Shown here: positions 1 through 8,694 of the stretch, piece by piece
Layout: each line of letters starts with the position of its first letter
Position numbering within the stretch: position 1 is the stretch's first letter
Source of the DNA: Streptococcus mitis B6
GTDB taxonomy: Bacteria; Bacillota; Bacilli; Lactobacillales; Streptococcaceae
Length of the DNA stretch: 64,000 bases
Assembly: GCF_000027165.1 (NCBI RefSeq)
Contig: NC_013853.1
Span: 372,001 to 436,000 of the forward strand
Reading direction: 5' to 3'
Program-made: the position numbers and the translations under genes
Notes under the pieces: generated by a model
Database searches by the model: none
What the model saw: only the letters and a program-made list of their open reading frames with translations
Told to the model about the DNA's origin: nothing

Positions 1-42
1 CCGTTAATATTTTGAAAGTGTAGTTAAACGAGGGAAGATAAT

Positions 43-225
43 ATGGGCCTTATAAAAACTCTTGCTAAAATCTATGGAAATTATTTTTTGACCGTGCAAG
101 GTGTAAAAGTAATGAAAACGATAAAGAAAGATGAACATGCCGTTGTCGGTTTTGGGAAACTCTTTATTGCAGACAAGTTAATGGATACGGCTCGATGGCT
201 CATCAAGCCAGAGGATGAAAAATGA
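43..225 (+). CDS. small hypothetical protein (60 aa)
   Basis: Sixty codons starting at ATG 43 behind a GAGGGAAG ribosome binding site. The product is basic and amphipathic with no motif I recognise. Its stop overlaps the start of the next small gene (ATGA at 222-225), which indicates translational coupling. The pair probably forms a short operon closed by the terminator at 396-427. Function unknown. Confidence 0.6.
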   Translation: MGLIKTLAKIYGNYFLTVQGVKVMKTIKKDEHAVVGFGKLFIADKLMDTARWLIKPEDEK

Positions 226-374
226 AATTTTTCTGGGGACTTCTTGCCATTATTTTTATAAAACCGATTATTGGAATTATGAAATTCTTTTGGATGATCA
301 TCTCTTTTGCAGTCCAATTGTTGTTTTACAAGCTATTATTTAAAATATTGGATTGGCTCTTTAAACTTATCTAG
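222..374 (+). CDS. small hydrophobic membrane protein (50 aa)
   Basis: ATG 222 overlaps the stop of the preceding gene. The 50 residues are almost wholly hydrophobic and aromatic (MKFFWGLLAI at the N-terminus, two likely membrane segments) and end at TAG 372-374. Coupling to the upstream small gene and the terminator just after it support a real two-gene unit. No family assignment is possible from sequence alone. Confidence 0.5.
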   Translation: MKFFWGLLAIIFIKPIIGIMKFFWMIISFAVQLLFYKLLFKILDWLFKLI

Positions 375-395
375 ATGGTAATCCAAGTCGCAGAG

Positions 396-427
396 AACTA
401 GCCGGAACTCTACTGCTAGTTTTTTAA
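396..427 (+). terminator. Rho-independent terminator
   Basis: AACTAGC (396-402) can pair with GCTAGTT (415-421) and runs straight into a stretch of T. It closes the two-gene small-protein unit. Confidence 0.6.
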
Positions 428-439
428 TTTCTTTCCATA

Positions 440-448
440 TGGTATAAT
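440..448 (+). promoter_or_regulatory. extended -10 promoter
   Basis: TGG followed by TATAAT (443-448) is an extended -10 element about 40 bases before the DUF1858 gene. No convincing -35 is visible, as is usual for this promoter class. Confidence 0.5.
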
Positions 449-490
449 ATAAGCAGTAAAATCATTTTAGAACATACAATGGAGGTCGTC

Positions 491-724
491 ATGGACAATA
501 TCATCGATGTGTCAATTCCTGTTGCAGAAGTGGTGGATAAGCATCCAGAAGTCTTGGAAATCCTAGTGGAGCTGGGTTTTAAACCTCTAGCAAATCCCTT
601 GATGCGCAATACCGTCGGACGCAAAGTATCACTCAAACAGGGTTCTAAGCTGGAAGGAACTCCTATGGACAAGATTGTCCGCACACTGGAAGCGAATGGC
701 TACGAAGTGATTGGATTAGACTAA
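491..724 (+). CDS. DUF1858 domain protein (77 aa)
   Basis: Small DUF1858 protein; the pattern of an N-terminal IDVSIPVAEVV strand/helix and a later GFKPLANPLMRNTVGRKVSL loop is typical of the family. I chose ATG 491 over ATG 479 because the GGAGG at 481-485 is correctly spaced for 491. It overlaps the DUF438 gene by one base (stop TAA 722-724, ATG 724). In Firmicutes DUF1858 and DUF438 commonly travel together, and some proteins fuse them; a redox or NO-sensing role has been suggested but is not shown here. Confidence 0.85.
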   Translation: MDNIIDVSIPVAEVVDKHPEVLEILVELGFKPLANPLMRNTVGRKVSLKQGSKLEGTPMDKIVRTLEANGYEVIGLD

Positions 725-2058
725 TGGTAGATGAACGAATTCATATCCTACGGGATATTTTGTTAGAATTGCATAATGGTGCTTCTCCTGAGTCGGTTCA
801 GGAGCGCTTTGATGCGACCTTTACAGGTGTTTCAGCCATCGAGATTTCCCTCATGGAGCACGAGTTGATGAACTCGGACTCAGGTGTTACCTTTGAAGAT
901 GTCATGGAACTTTGCGATGTCCATGCCAATCTTTTTAAAAATGCTGTTAAGGGTGTCGAAGTTGCAGATACCGAGCACCCTGGTCACCCAGTTCGGATTT
1001 TCAAAGAAGAAAATCTAGCTCTCCGTGCAGCTTTAATTCGCATTCGTAGATTGTTGGATACCTATGAATCTATGGAAGATGAAGAAATGCTTGCGGAGAT
1101 GCGTAAGGGTTTGGTGCGTCAGATGGGACTTGTGGGGCAATTTGACATCCATTACCAACGTAAAGAAGAACTCTTCTTTCCTATCATGGAGCGCTATGGA
1201 CACGATTCACCCCCAAAAGTGATGTGGGGAGTGGATGATCAGATCAGGGAACTCTTTCAAACAGCTCTAATGACAGCCAAGTCACTACCAGAAGTGCCGA
1301 TTAGTACTGTAAAAGAAGCTTTTGAAGCCTTTGCGACAGAGTTTGAAAGTATGATTTTCAAGGAAGAGTCCATCCTCCTTATGATTCTCCTTGAGTCCTT
1401 CACTCAGGATGATTGGCTTCAGATTGCAGAGGAGAGCGATGCCTATGGCTATGCCATCATCCGTCCTTCTGAGAAATGGGTGCCAGAACGTCAAAGTTTT
1501 GTTGAGGAAAAGAGTGCAGAGGAGCCTGTACAGCTAGATACGGCAGAGGGTCAAGTTCAACAAGTTATCGATACGCCAGAAGGACAGTTTACCATTACCT
1601 TTACCCCTAAGGAAAAGGAAGCAGTGCTAGACCGCCATAGTCAACAGGCTTTTGGTAATGGCTATCTCTCAGTCGAGCAGGCTAATCTGATCCTCAATCA
1701 CCTCCCTATGGAGATTACCTTTGTCAATAAAGACGATATTTTCCAATATTACAATGATAATACGCCAGCTGATGAGATGATTTTCAAACGGACACCGTCC
1801 CAAGTCGGGCGCAATGTTGAACTTTGCCATCCGCCTAAGTATTTGGACAAGGTCAAGACCATCATGAAGGGCCTTCGTGAGGGAAGCAAAGACAAGTATG
1901 AAATGTGGTTCAAGTCTGAGTCGCGAGGTAAGTTTGTCCACATCACCTACGCTGCAGTGCACGATGAAAACGGAGAATTCCAAGGTGTGCTGGAATACGT
2001 TCAGGATATTCAGCCCTACCGTGAGATTGATAGGGACTATTTCCGTGGATTAGAATAA
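724..2058 (+). CDS. DUF438 / hemerythrin-like / PAS protein
   Basis: 444 residues. The N-terminal ~90 residues match DUF438. The centre (about 100-230) looks like a hemerythrin HHE-type helical bundle with spaced His and Glu residues (EHPGHP, HYQRKEELFFP). The C-terminus (about 320-435) is a PAS domain (EITFVNKDDIFQYYNDN). This combination suggests an iron-containing sensor of oxygen or nitric oxide. Start ATG 724 directly follows DUF1858 with a one-base overlap. Ligand and partner are inferred from family features only. Confidence 0.85.
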   Translation: MVDERIHILRDILLELHNGASPESVQERFDATFTGVSAIEISLMEHELMNSDSGVTFEDVMELCDVHANLFKNAVKGVEVADTEHPGHPVRIFKEENLALRAALIRIRRLLDTYESMEDEEMLAEMRKGLVRQMGLVGQFDIHYQRKEELFFPIMERYGHDSPPKVMWGVDDQIRELFQTALMTAKSLPEVPISTVKEAFEAFATEFESMIFKEESILLMILLESFTQDDWLQIAEESDAYGYAIIRPSEKWVPERQSFVEEKSAEEPVQLDTAEGQVQQVIDTPEGQFTITFTPKEKEAVLDRHSQQAFGNGYLSVEQANLILNHLPMEITFVNKDDIFQYYNDNTPADEMIFKRTPSQVGRNVELCHPPKYLDKVKTIMKGLREGSKDKYEMWFKSESRGKFVHITYAAVHDENGEFQGVLEYVQDIQPYREIDRDYFRGLE

Positions 2059-2067
2059 GGAGAAAAA

Positions 2068-2322
2068 ATGAGTTACGAACAAGAATTTATGAAGGAATTT
2101 GAAGCTTGGGTCAATACCCAAATCATGATTAACGACATGGCGCACAAGGAAAGCCAAAAAGTCTACGAAGAAGACCAAGACGAGCGTGCCAAAGATGCCA
2201 TGATTCGCTACGAAAGCCGTTTGGATGCCTATCAGTTCTTACTTGGTAAGTTTGAAAACTTCAAGGCAGGTAAGGGATTCCATGATTTGCCAGAAGGCTT
2301 GTTTGGTGAGCGAAATTATTAA
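2068..2322 (+). CDS. DUF1912 family protein (84 aa)
   Basis: Highly charged helical protein of 84 residues, ATG 2068 with AAGGAG nine bases upstream. It is the kind of short DUF1912 protein conserved in streptococci, third gene of the DUF1858-DUF438 operon and followed by a weak terminator. No catalytic motif is seen. Confidence 0.75.
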   Translation: MSYEQEFMKEFEAWVNTQIMINDMAHKESQKVYEEDQDERAKDAMIRYESRLDAYQFLLGKFENFKAGKGFHDLPEGLFGERNY

Positions 2323-2377
2323 ACGAGATAGATTCTTGATTTTTTACTAAAATCTTGATAGAATATTTATATTAAAT

Positions 2378-2400
2378 CCTTGTCAGAGCAGGGGTTTTTT
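2378..2400 (+). terminator. weak terminator
   Basis: CCTTG (2378-2382) can pair with CAGGG through one G-T pair and is followed by six T. It lies after the DUF1912 gene. Confidence 0.4.
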
Positions 2401-2417
2401 ATTGAAAGGATTTTATC

Positions 2418-2813
2418 ATGTCAAAGAAACTCAATCGTAAAAAACAATTACGAAATAGCCTCCGTCGTGCAGGTGCTTTTTCAAGTACTGTGACTAAGGT
2501 TGTAGAAGAGACAAAAAAAGTCGTAAAACGTGCTGAGCAGTCAGCGAGCCAAGCTGGTAAGGCTGTTTCTAAAAAAGTTGAACAAGCAGTGGAAGCTACC
2601 AAAGAACAAGCTCAAAAAGTAGCCAATTCTGTAGAAGATTTTGCAGCAAACTTGGGTGGACTTCCACTTGATCGTGCCAAAACTTTCTATGATGAAGGCA
2701 TCAAGTCTGCTTCAGATTTCAAAAACTGGACTGAAAAAGAACTCCTTGCCTTGAAAGGAATCGGCCCAGCTACCATCAAGAAATTGAAGGAAAATGGCAT
2801 CAAGTTCAAGTAA
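2418..2813 (+). CDS. helix-hairpin-helix protein (131 aa)
   Basis: The N-terminal two thirds is a lysine- and alanine-rich helical stretch with heptad-like repeats (KKVEQAVEATKEQAQKV). The last ~55 residues form a helix-hairpin-helix fold with the hallmark hairpin LLALKGIGPATIKKL near residue 112-126, which normally contacts the DNA backbone without sequence specificity. ATG 2418 has AAAGGA upstream. A nucleoid or DNA-repair accessory role is plausible but unproven. Confidence 0.75.
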   Translation: MSKKLNRKKQLRNSLRRAGAFSSTVTKVVEETKKVVKRAEQSASQAGKAVSKKVEQAVEATKEQAQKVANSVEDFAANLGGLPLDRAKTFYDEGIKSASDFKNWTEKELLALKGIGPATIKKLKENGIKFK

Positions 2814-2826
2814 TCTTTCTTGTGCC

Positions 2827-2855
2827 TTGCATTTCCATCAAAATCTTGCTACAAT
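2827..2855 (+). promoter_or_regulatory. promoter of the valS T-box operon
   Basis: TTGCAT (2827-2832), 17-base spacer, TACAAT (2850-2855). It sits a few bases upstream of the T-box leader. Confidence 0.6.
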
Positions 2856-2861
2856 AGAGCC

Positions 2862-3075
2862 ATTAGAGGTGTTTTGAATCCCACATTTTACAGAAAGTGG
2901 CAGTGCTGAGAAGTCCACAAATGTGTCAAAACTGGTTGCTAATGGATGAAAAAATGAAATAAAAGTGTCTTTTTGTTTTAAAGACGAGAGTTGCGGGCAA
3001 CTGCCCGAAATTGGGTGGTACCGCGGATAAATACATTCGTCCCTGTCATGTAGATGGCAGGGCTTTTCTTTTGCG
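2862..3075 (+). promoter_or_regulatory. T-box riboswitch, tRNA-Val, specifier GUC
   Basis: Contains the T-box sequence GGGTGGTACCGCGG (3013-3026) that pairs with the uncharged tRNA acceptor end, followed by a terminator (CCCTGTCAT 3041-3049 with ATGGCAGGG 3054-3062, then T-rich). In Stem I, GTTTT (2870-2874) pairs with AAAAC and ACATTT with AAATGT. The 3' side of the loop between these helices is GTC (2925-2927), a valine codon, which fits valS downstream. High uncharged tRNA-Val should favour readthrough into the four-gene operon. Confidence 0.88.
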
Positions 3076-3096
3076 TCTTAGTAAAAGGAGGTTGTT

Positions 3097-3675
3097 ATGA
3101 AGCAATCTTTTAACACAAGTAAGCTCTACTATGGTTTTCCTATCTTCATCTTGGACTATCAGGACCAGAACTTTGGGTACAATATCACGACCTGCAGTTC
3201 CTCTTATAGTCTAGGAGATTGGATTGTGATTGGAATCGTTGCGAAAGAGAATGCCGCAGAGCAGATTAAGCATTATCAAAAATTTACTGTGAATATCCCT
3301 GATGAAAATCTCATGCTCGAGATGGAGCAGGCTGGTTTTATCAGTCATCAGGAGAAATTGGAACGTTTGGGAGTGCATTATGAAATTTCTGAACGAACTC
3401 AGGCACCAATTTTAGAGGATTGTCCAGTAGTTTTGGATTGTCAGGTAGATCGGATTATCGAGGAAGATGGAATCTGCCATATCTTTGCTAAGATTCTTGA
3501 GCGACTGGTTGATCCAGAACTCTTGGACGATAAAGGCCATTTTGAAAATGACTGCTTTGCCCCAACTTACTTTATGGGCGACGGCCATCAGCGTGTTTAC
3601 CGTTATCTAGATGACCGAGTTGACCCCATGGGAAGCTTTATCAAGAAAGCGAGAAAAAAAGATGACAAGAGCTGA
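3097..3675 (+). CDS. flavin reductase-like FMN-binding protein
   Basis: 192 residues of the flavin reductase family (split-barrel FMN binding); the N-terminal PIFILDYQD and TTCSSSYSLGDWIVIGI segments match the usual FMN-binding strands. First gene after the valine T-box, with AAAGGAGG before ATG 3097. It overlaps the GNAT gene by 14 bases. Its cotranscription with valS means that valine starvation should also raise it. Substrate unknown. Confidence 0.8.
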   Translation: MKQSFNTSKLYYGFPIFILDYQDQNFGYNITTCSSSYSLGDWIVIGIVAKENAAEQIKHYQKFTVNIPDENLMLEMEQAGFISHQEKLERLGVHYEISERTQAPILEDCPVVLDCQVDRIIEEDGICHIFAKILERLVDPELLDDKGHFENDCFAPTYFMGDGHQRVYRYLDDRVDPMGSFIKKARKKDDKS

Positions 3676-4222
3676 ACTACCCGAACGAATCGAGACGGAG
3701 CGTCTCGTTTTACGAGTCCGTACAGTGGCGGATGCTGAGGATGTCTATGCCTACGCTAGTTTGCCGGAGGTTGCCTATCCAGCAGCATTTCCACCCGTCA
3801 AGACCTTGGAAGATGAGATTTATTATTTGGAGCATATCCTTCCTGAACGCAATCAAAAGGAAAATCTCCCAGCGGGTTATGGAATTGTCGTCAAAGGAAC
3901 CGAAACCGTCATCGGCTCTGTTGATTTCAACCATCGTCACGAAGACGATGTGTTGGAACTCGGCTACACCTTGCACCCAGACTATTGGGGGCTAGGATAT
4001 GTACCAGAAGCAGCGCGAACTTTGATTGACCTAGGTTTTAAAGATTTAGGCCTTCACAAGATTGAATTGGTCTGCTTTGGCTACAATGTCCAAAGTCAAC
4101 GAGTCGCAGAGAAGCTTGGATTCACCCTCGAAGCCCGCATAAGGGACAGAAAGGATGTTAAGGGAAACCGCTGTGACAGTCTGATATATGGCTTGCTGAA
4201 GAGTGAGTGGGAGGTGATTTGA
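3662..4222 (+). CDS. GNAT family N-acetyltransferase
   Basis: 186 residues from ATG 3662, the start giving MTRAELPERIETERLVLR, typical of RimJ/RimL-type acetyltransferases. Acetyl-CoA-binding motif A is seen as LHPDYWGLGYVPEAARTLID, followed by the NVQSQRVAEKLGF helix. A longer in-frame start at 3611 would lie deep in the preceding gene and lacks support. Likely acetylates a protein N-terminus or small amine. The stop shares a base with the start of the next gene. Confidence 0.85.
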   Translation: MTRAELPERIETERLVLRVRTVADAEDVYAYASLPEVAYPAAFPPVKTLEDEIYYLEHILPERNQKENLPAGYGIVVKGTETVIGSVDFNHRHEDDVLELGYTLHPDYWGLGYVPEAARTLIDLGFKDLGLHKIELVCFGYNVQSQRVAEKLGFTLEARIRDRKDVKGNRCDSLIYGLLKSEWEVI

Positions 4223-4800
4223 TGCATCTTTTCATCATTGGTGCTCCAGCCTCAGGAAAAATGACGATTGGTCAAGAACTATCTCGACTGACGGATTCTA
4301 CCCTCTTTTATAACCATCAAGCCATCGATTTTGCACTAGAAATCTATCAGGATTATACAGAGGAGATGTGGGAGTTTGTTCGTGGAATGACCTTTTCTTT
4401 CCTTGGAGCAAGTGCAAGAAATCAGCGATCAGTGATTTTAACAGACGTGATTGATTTTTCAAATCAGTACCAGCTGATATATTTGAAGCAAATTCAGGAT
4501 TTGTTGAATGACTATCATCAAGAGATTCTTTTTGTGGAATTGGAAACAAGTCTTGAAGAGCGTTTACGTCGAAATCGAACGGAGAATCGATTAAAGCACA
4601 AACCCTTAAAAAGACATATTGAGGTATCTGAAAGAGAAATTTTAGATACCGCTGAAACACTTCAATTAAATTCCCATCATCAACCGAATGAGTTGCACCA
4701 CTACCTTAAAATAAATAATACGAATCTGTCTGCAGAAGAAGTTGCTAAGCAGATTCAAGATGAAATGAATACAATAGAGAAAGGACAAACATATGTCTAA
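4222..4800 (+). CDS. P-loop kinase-like ATP-binding protein
   Basis: 192 residues with a Walker A loop near the N-terminus ([11 protein letters not shown], residues 7-17) in the style of shikimate and gluconate kinases. ATG 4222 overlaps the preceding stop and has GGGAGGTGA upstream; a 5-residue longer start is less well placed. The C-terminus is Arg/His-rich ([13 protein letters not shown]), consistent with a lid. It overlaps valS by 8 bases. A small-molecule or RNA kinase role is inferred. Confidence 0.7.
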   Translation: MHLFIIGAPASGKMTIGQELSRLTDSTLFYNHQAIDFALEIYQDYTEEMWEFVRGMTFSFLGASARNQRSVILTDVIDFSNQYQLIYLKQIQDLLNDYHQEILFVELETSLEERLRRNRTENRLKHKPLKRHIEVSEREILDTAETLQLNSHHQPNELHHYLKINNTNLSAEEVAKQIQDEMNTIEKGQTYV

Positions 4801-7444
4801 AGAACTTTCACCTAAATACAATCCAGCCGAGGTTGAGGCTGGTCGTTACCAAAAATGGCTTGATGCTGATGTTTTCAAACCTTCAGGCGATCAAAAAGCC
4901 AATCCTTATTCAATCGTGATTCCACCACCAAATGTAACTGGTAAGCTTCACCTTGGTCACGCTTGGGATACGACTTTGCAGGATATCATTATCCGTCAAA
5001 AACGCATGCAAGGTTTTGATACGCTCTGGCTTCCTGGTATGGACCATGCGGGGATTGCGACTCAGGCTAAGGTTGAGGAGCGCTTGCGTGGTGAGGGCAT
5101 TAGCCGTTATGACCTCGGTCGTGAAAAATTCCTCGATAAGGTCTGGGAATGGAAAGACGAGTATGCGACGACCATCAAGGAACAATGGGGCAAGATGGGG
5201 CTCTCTGTAGACTATTCTCGTGAGCGTTTCACTCTTGACGAAGGTTTGTCAAAAGCGGTTCGCAAGGTCTTTGTGGACCTTTACAAGAAAGGCTGGATCT
5301 ACCGTGGTGAATTTATCATCAACTGGGACCCAGCAGCCCGTACAGCCCTTTCTGATATCGAAGTGATTCACAAAGACGTCGAAGGTGCCTTCTACCACAT
5401 GAACTACATGCTGGAAGACGGCTCACGCGCCCTTGAAGTGGCGACAACTCGTCCTGAGACCATGTTTGGGGACGTTGCCGTTGCGGTCAATCCAGAAGAT
5501 CCACGCTACAAGGACTTGATCGGTAAAAACGTCATCCTTCCAATCGCTAATAAACTCATCCCAATCGTTGGGGATGAGCATGCTGATCCTGAGTTTGGTA
5601 CAGGTGTCGTGAAAATCACACCTGCCCACGATCCAAACGACTTCTTGGTTGGACAACGTCACAACTTACCACAAGTAAACGTCATGAACGACGACGGAAC
5701 CATGAACGATTTGGCCTTTGAATTTGCAGGTATGGACCGTTTTGAAGCTCGTAAGGCAGTCGTTGCTAAGTTGGAAGAAATCGGCGCCCTCGTTAAAATC
5801 GAGAAACGTGTCCACAGTGTTGGTCACTCAGAGCGTACAGGTGTTGTGGTTGAGCCACGCTTGTCTACACAATGGTTCGTGAAGATGGACCAATTAGCCA
5901 AGAATGCTATTGCCAACCAAGACACAGAGGACAAGGTAGAATTCTACCCACCTCGTTTCAACGATACCTTCCTTCAATGGATGGAAAATGTTCACGACTG
6001 GGTAATCTCTCGTCAGCTCTGGTGGGGGCACCAAATCCCTGCTTGGTACAATGCAGAAGGTGAAATGTACGTCGGTGAAGAAGCTCCAGAAGGTGACGGA
6101 TGGACTCAGGACGAAGACGTCTTGGATACGTGGTTCAGTTCTGCCCTCTGGCCATTCTCAACCATGGGCTGGCCTGATGTCGACTCAGCAGACTTCAAAC
6201 GTTACTTCCCAACATCAACTCTGGTAACAGGTTATGACATCATCTTCTTCTGGGTGTCTCGTATGATCTTCCAATCTTTGGAATTCACTGGTCGTCAGCC
6301 ATTCCAAAACGTGCTTATTCACGGTCTCATTCGTGACGAGCAAGGACGCAAGATGTCTAAATCTCTTGGTAACGGGATTGACCCAATGGATGTTATCGAG
6401 AAATATGGTGCCGATGCCCTTCGCTGGTTCCTTTCAAACGGTTCTGCACCAGGTCAAGACGTGCGCTTCTCTTACGAGAAAATGGATGCTTCATGGAACT
6501 TCATTAACAAGATTTGGAACATCTCTCGCTACATCCTCATGAACAATGAAGGCTTGACTCTTGAGCAAGCAACGGCTAATGTCGAAAGAGTTGTTAACAA
6601 GGAAGCTGGAAATGTTACAGACCGCTGGATTCTCCACAACCTCAATGAAACAATCGGAAAAGCAACTGCCAACTTTGACAAGTTTGAGTTTGGTGTCGCT
6701 GGACACATCCTCTACAACTTCATCTGGGATGAGTTTGCGGACTGGTACGTTGAGTTGACCAAGGAAGTCCTTTATAGCGATAATGAAGAAGAGAAAGTCA
6801 TCACACGTTCTGTTCTCCTTTATACTTTGGACAAGATCCTTCGTCTGCTTCACCCAATCATGCCATTCGTGACAGAGGAAATCTTTGGACAAATCTCAGA
6901 AGGCTCTATTGTTACAGCAGAATACCCAACTGTCAACCCAGCATTTGAAGACCTTGCGGCTCACACTGGTGTCGAAAGTCTCAAAGACTTGATCCGCGCT
7001 GTTCGTAACGCGCGTGCAGAAGTAAACGTAGCACCAAGCAAGCCAATCACCATCCTTGTCAAGACAAGCGATAGCGACTTGGAAGCCTTCTTTAACAGCA
7101 ATGTCAACTACATCAAACGCTTTACAAATCCAGAACACTTGGAAATCGCATCAACCATCCCTGCGCCTGAACTGGCTATGTCAAGCGTTATCACAGGAGC
7201 AGAAATCTACTTGCCACTGGCAGACCTCCTCAACGTCGAAGAAGAACTGGCTCGTCTCGACAAGGAACTCGCTAAATGGCAAAAAGAACTGGACATGGTC
7301 GGTAAGAAGCTCTCTAACGAACGCTTCGTAGCCAATGCCAAACCAGAAGTCGTCCAAAAAGAACGCGACAAACAAGCCGACTACCAAGCCAAATACGACG
7401 CGACAGTAGCACGTATTGATGAGATGAAGAAGTTGGTGAAATAA
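4793..7444 (+). CDS. valS: valyl-tRNA synthetase
   Basis: 883 residues, normal for bacterial ValRS, a class I synthetase that charges tRNA-Val with valine. The HIGH-type motif is HLGH (residues 53-56, within [14 protein letters not shown]) and the KMSKS motif is at 520-524. The connective editing domain lies between them and a C-terminal coiled coil (about 810-880) binds tRNA. Last gene of the T-box operon, so expression should follow tRNA-Val charging. A strong terminator follows at once. Confidence 0.98.
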   Translation: MSKELSPKYNPAEVEAGRYQKWLDADVFKPSGDQKANPYSIVIPPPNVTGKLHLGHAWDTTLQDIIIRQKRMQGFDTLWLPGMDHAGIATQAKVEERLRGEGISRYDLGREKFLDKVWEWKDEYATTIKEQWGKMGLSVDYSRERFTLDEGLSKAVRKVFVDLYKKGWIYRGEFIINWDPAARTALSDIEVIHKDVEGAFYHMNYMLEDGSRALEVATTRPETMFGDVAVAVNPEDPRYKDLIGKNVILPIANKLIPIVGDEHADPEFGTGVVKITPAHDPNDFLVGQRHNLPQVNVMNDDGTMNDLAFEFAGMDRFEARKAVVAKLEEIGALVKIEKRVHSVGHSERTGVVVEPRLSTQWFVKMDQLAKNAIANQDTEDKVEFYPPRFNDTFLQWMENVHDWVISRQLWWGHQIPAWYNAEGEMYVGEEAPEGDGWTQDEDVLDTWFSSALWPFSTMGWPDVDSADFKRYFPTSTLVTGYDIIFFWVSRMIFQSLEFTGRQPFQNVLIHGLIRDEQGRKMSKSLGNGIDPMDVIEKYGADALRWFLSNGSAPGQDVRFSYEKMDASWNFINKIWNISRYILMNNEGLTLEQATANVERVVNKEAGNVTDRWILHNLNETIGKATANFDKFEFGVAGHILYNFIWDEFADWYVELTKEVLYSDNEEEKVITRSVLLYTLDKILRLLHPIMPFVTEEIFGQISEGSIVTAEYPTVNPAFEDLAAHTGVESLKDLIRAVRNARAEVNVAPSKPITILVKTSDSDLEAFFNSNVNYIKRFTNPEHLEIASTIPAPELAMSSVITGAEIYLPLADLLNVEEELARLDKELAKWQKELDMVGKKLSNERFVANAKPEVVQKERDKQADYQAKYDATVARIDEMKKLVK

Positions 7445-7450
7445 ACACAG

Positions 7451-7476
7451 AAACACGGTGATGAGCCGTGTTTTTT
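7451..7476 (+). terminator. Rho-independent terminator of valS
   Basis: AAACACGG (7451-7458) pairs with CCGTGTTT (7466-7473), seven-base loop, six T. It ends the valS operon; the accessory island starts directly after it. Confidence 0.85.
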
Positions 7477-7484
7477 GGTATAAT
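7476..7484 (+). promoter_or_regulatory. extended -10 promoter of the methylase operon
   Basis: TGG-TATAAT (TATAAT at 7479-7484) lies at the T-run of the valS terminator, about 35 bases before the methyltransferase start. The place where a -35 would sit is inside the terminator stem, so promoter and terminator share DNA. Confidence 0.5.
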
Positions 7485-7518
7485 GGAAACTGAGAATATT
7501 TTTTGAAAAGGGTAAGAA

Positions 7519-8682
7519 ATGATAGAAGTTGTAGATTTATTTTCTGGTGCTGGAGGATTGACTTTTGGCTTTCAGAATACAATTAAAAATAATAAATTTG
7601 TTTCCCGAAATGACTTTAACATTAGATTTGCAAATGAATTCAATCATGACGCAGCAGAAGCTTTCAGACAAAATTATCCTGGAGTTACTATGATTGAGGA
7701 AGATATTGCTAATATAGATGAACATTTTTTAAAATCCAAAGGAATCAGTTCAAAAAGAGTTGATTTAGTTATTGGTGGCCCACCTTGTCAGTCCTTTAGT
7801 ACGGTTGGCAAGAGACAGTATGATAAGAGAGCAAAAATGTATCGTGAATATAGAAGGATACTTTCATTTATCCAACCTAAAATGTTTGTATTTGAAAATG
7901 TTTATGGTTTGCTAACCATGAAAAACGAGCAAAATGGACCAATTATTCGAAATGTAAAAGAAAGTTTTAAAGATTTATCTAGCTTTGGAAATGTTCATGG
8001 ATATAACGTTTATACAGAATTACTTAATGCTAAGGATTACGGTGTTCCACAAAATAGAGAACGCGTCTTTTTAATTGGTGTAAGAAATGATTTAAATATT
8101 GAGTTTGAATGGAGTTTTCCAGAAAAGTGTACTTCTGAAAATCCCTTCAATTTAAGAGATGCTATTGGAGATTTACCTAGTTTAGGAAATAATGACAGAG
8201 CGGACCAATATGTGGAAGATCCGCAAACAGATTATCAAATTTTAATGAGAGGTAATCAAGATCAATTATTTAATCATGTAAGTCGTAATCATGGACAAAG
8301 ATTGCAGAAAATTATGGCTGCACTTAAGGAAGGACAAGGTAAGAATGATATAAATAGAATGGTAGAAGATGGATTGTTAGATAGAGTACTTTATTTAACC
8401 TCAGGATATAGTAATACTTACGGTAGATTGTGGTGGGATAGACCTTCAACGACCATAACAAATAATTTATCAACTCCATCCTCCTTACGGTGCATTCATC
8501 CTAGTCAAAATAGAGCTTTGACTGCAAGGGAAGGTGCAAGAATACAGTCTTTTCCAGATAATTATAAGTTTGTCGGAGGTCTACAAGCAATTAATACCCA
8601 GATTGGTAATGCTGTTCCTCCAATTTTAAGTATTCATTTAGCTAATAGAATAAAAGATTTCTTTGAAGAAAATAATTTGTAA
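7519..8682 (+). CDS. DNA cytosine-5 methyltransferase
   Basis: 387 residues with the C5-methyltransferase motifs in order: SAM-binding DLFSGAGGL (residues 6-14), catalytic GGPPCQSFS with Cys at about 90, ENV in FENVYGL, QNRERVF (motif VIII) and the C-terminal QIGNAVPP (motif X). AAGGG precedes ATG 7519. No restriction nuclease gene is adjacent; instead a double-GHKL protein and a REC-HEPN protein follow with 12- and 6-base gaps. The operon is visibly richer in A and T than valS, suggesting transfer. Target sequence unknown. Confidence 0.95.
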   Translation: MIEVVDLFSGAGGLTFGFQNTIKNNKFVSRNDFNIRFANEFNHDAAEAFRQNYPGVTMIEEDIANIDEHFLKSKGISSKRVDLVIGGPPCQSFSTVGKRQYDKRAKMYREYRRILSFIQPKMFVFENVYGLLTMKNEQNGPIIRNVKESFKDLSSFGNVHGYNVYTELLNAKDYGVPQNRERVFLIGVRNDLNIEFEWSFPEKCTSENPFNLRDAIGDLPSLGNNDRADQYVEDPQTDYQILMRGNQDQLFNHVSRNHGQRLQKIMAALKEGQGKNDINRMVEDGLLDRVLYLTSGYSNTYGRLWWDRPSTTITNNLSTPSSLRCIHPSQNRALTAREGARIQSFPDNYKFVGGLQAINTQIGNAVPPILSIHLANRIKDFFEENNL

Positions 8683-8694
8683 AAAGGAATTAAT

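Noticed and set aside
6491..6892. 133-codon minus-strand frame within valS
   Set aside because: Shadow of a highly expressed coding frame; no start signals.
7181..7582. 133-codon minus-strand frame over the end of valS
   Set aside because: Crosses the terminator and methylase start, no start signals.
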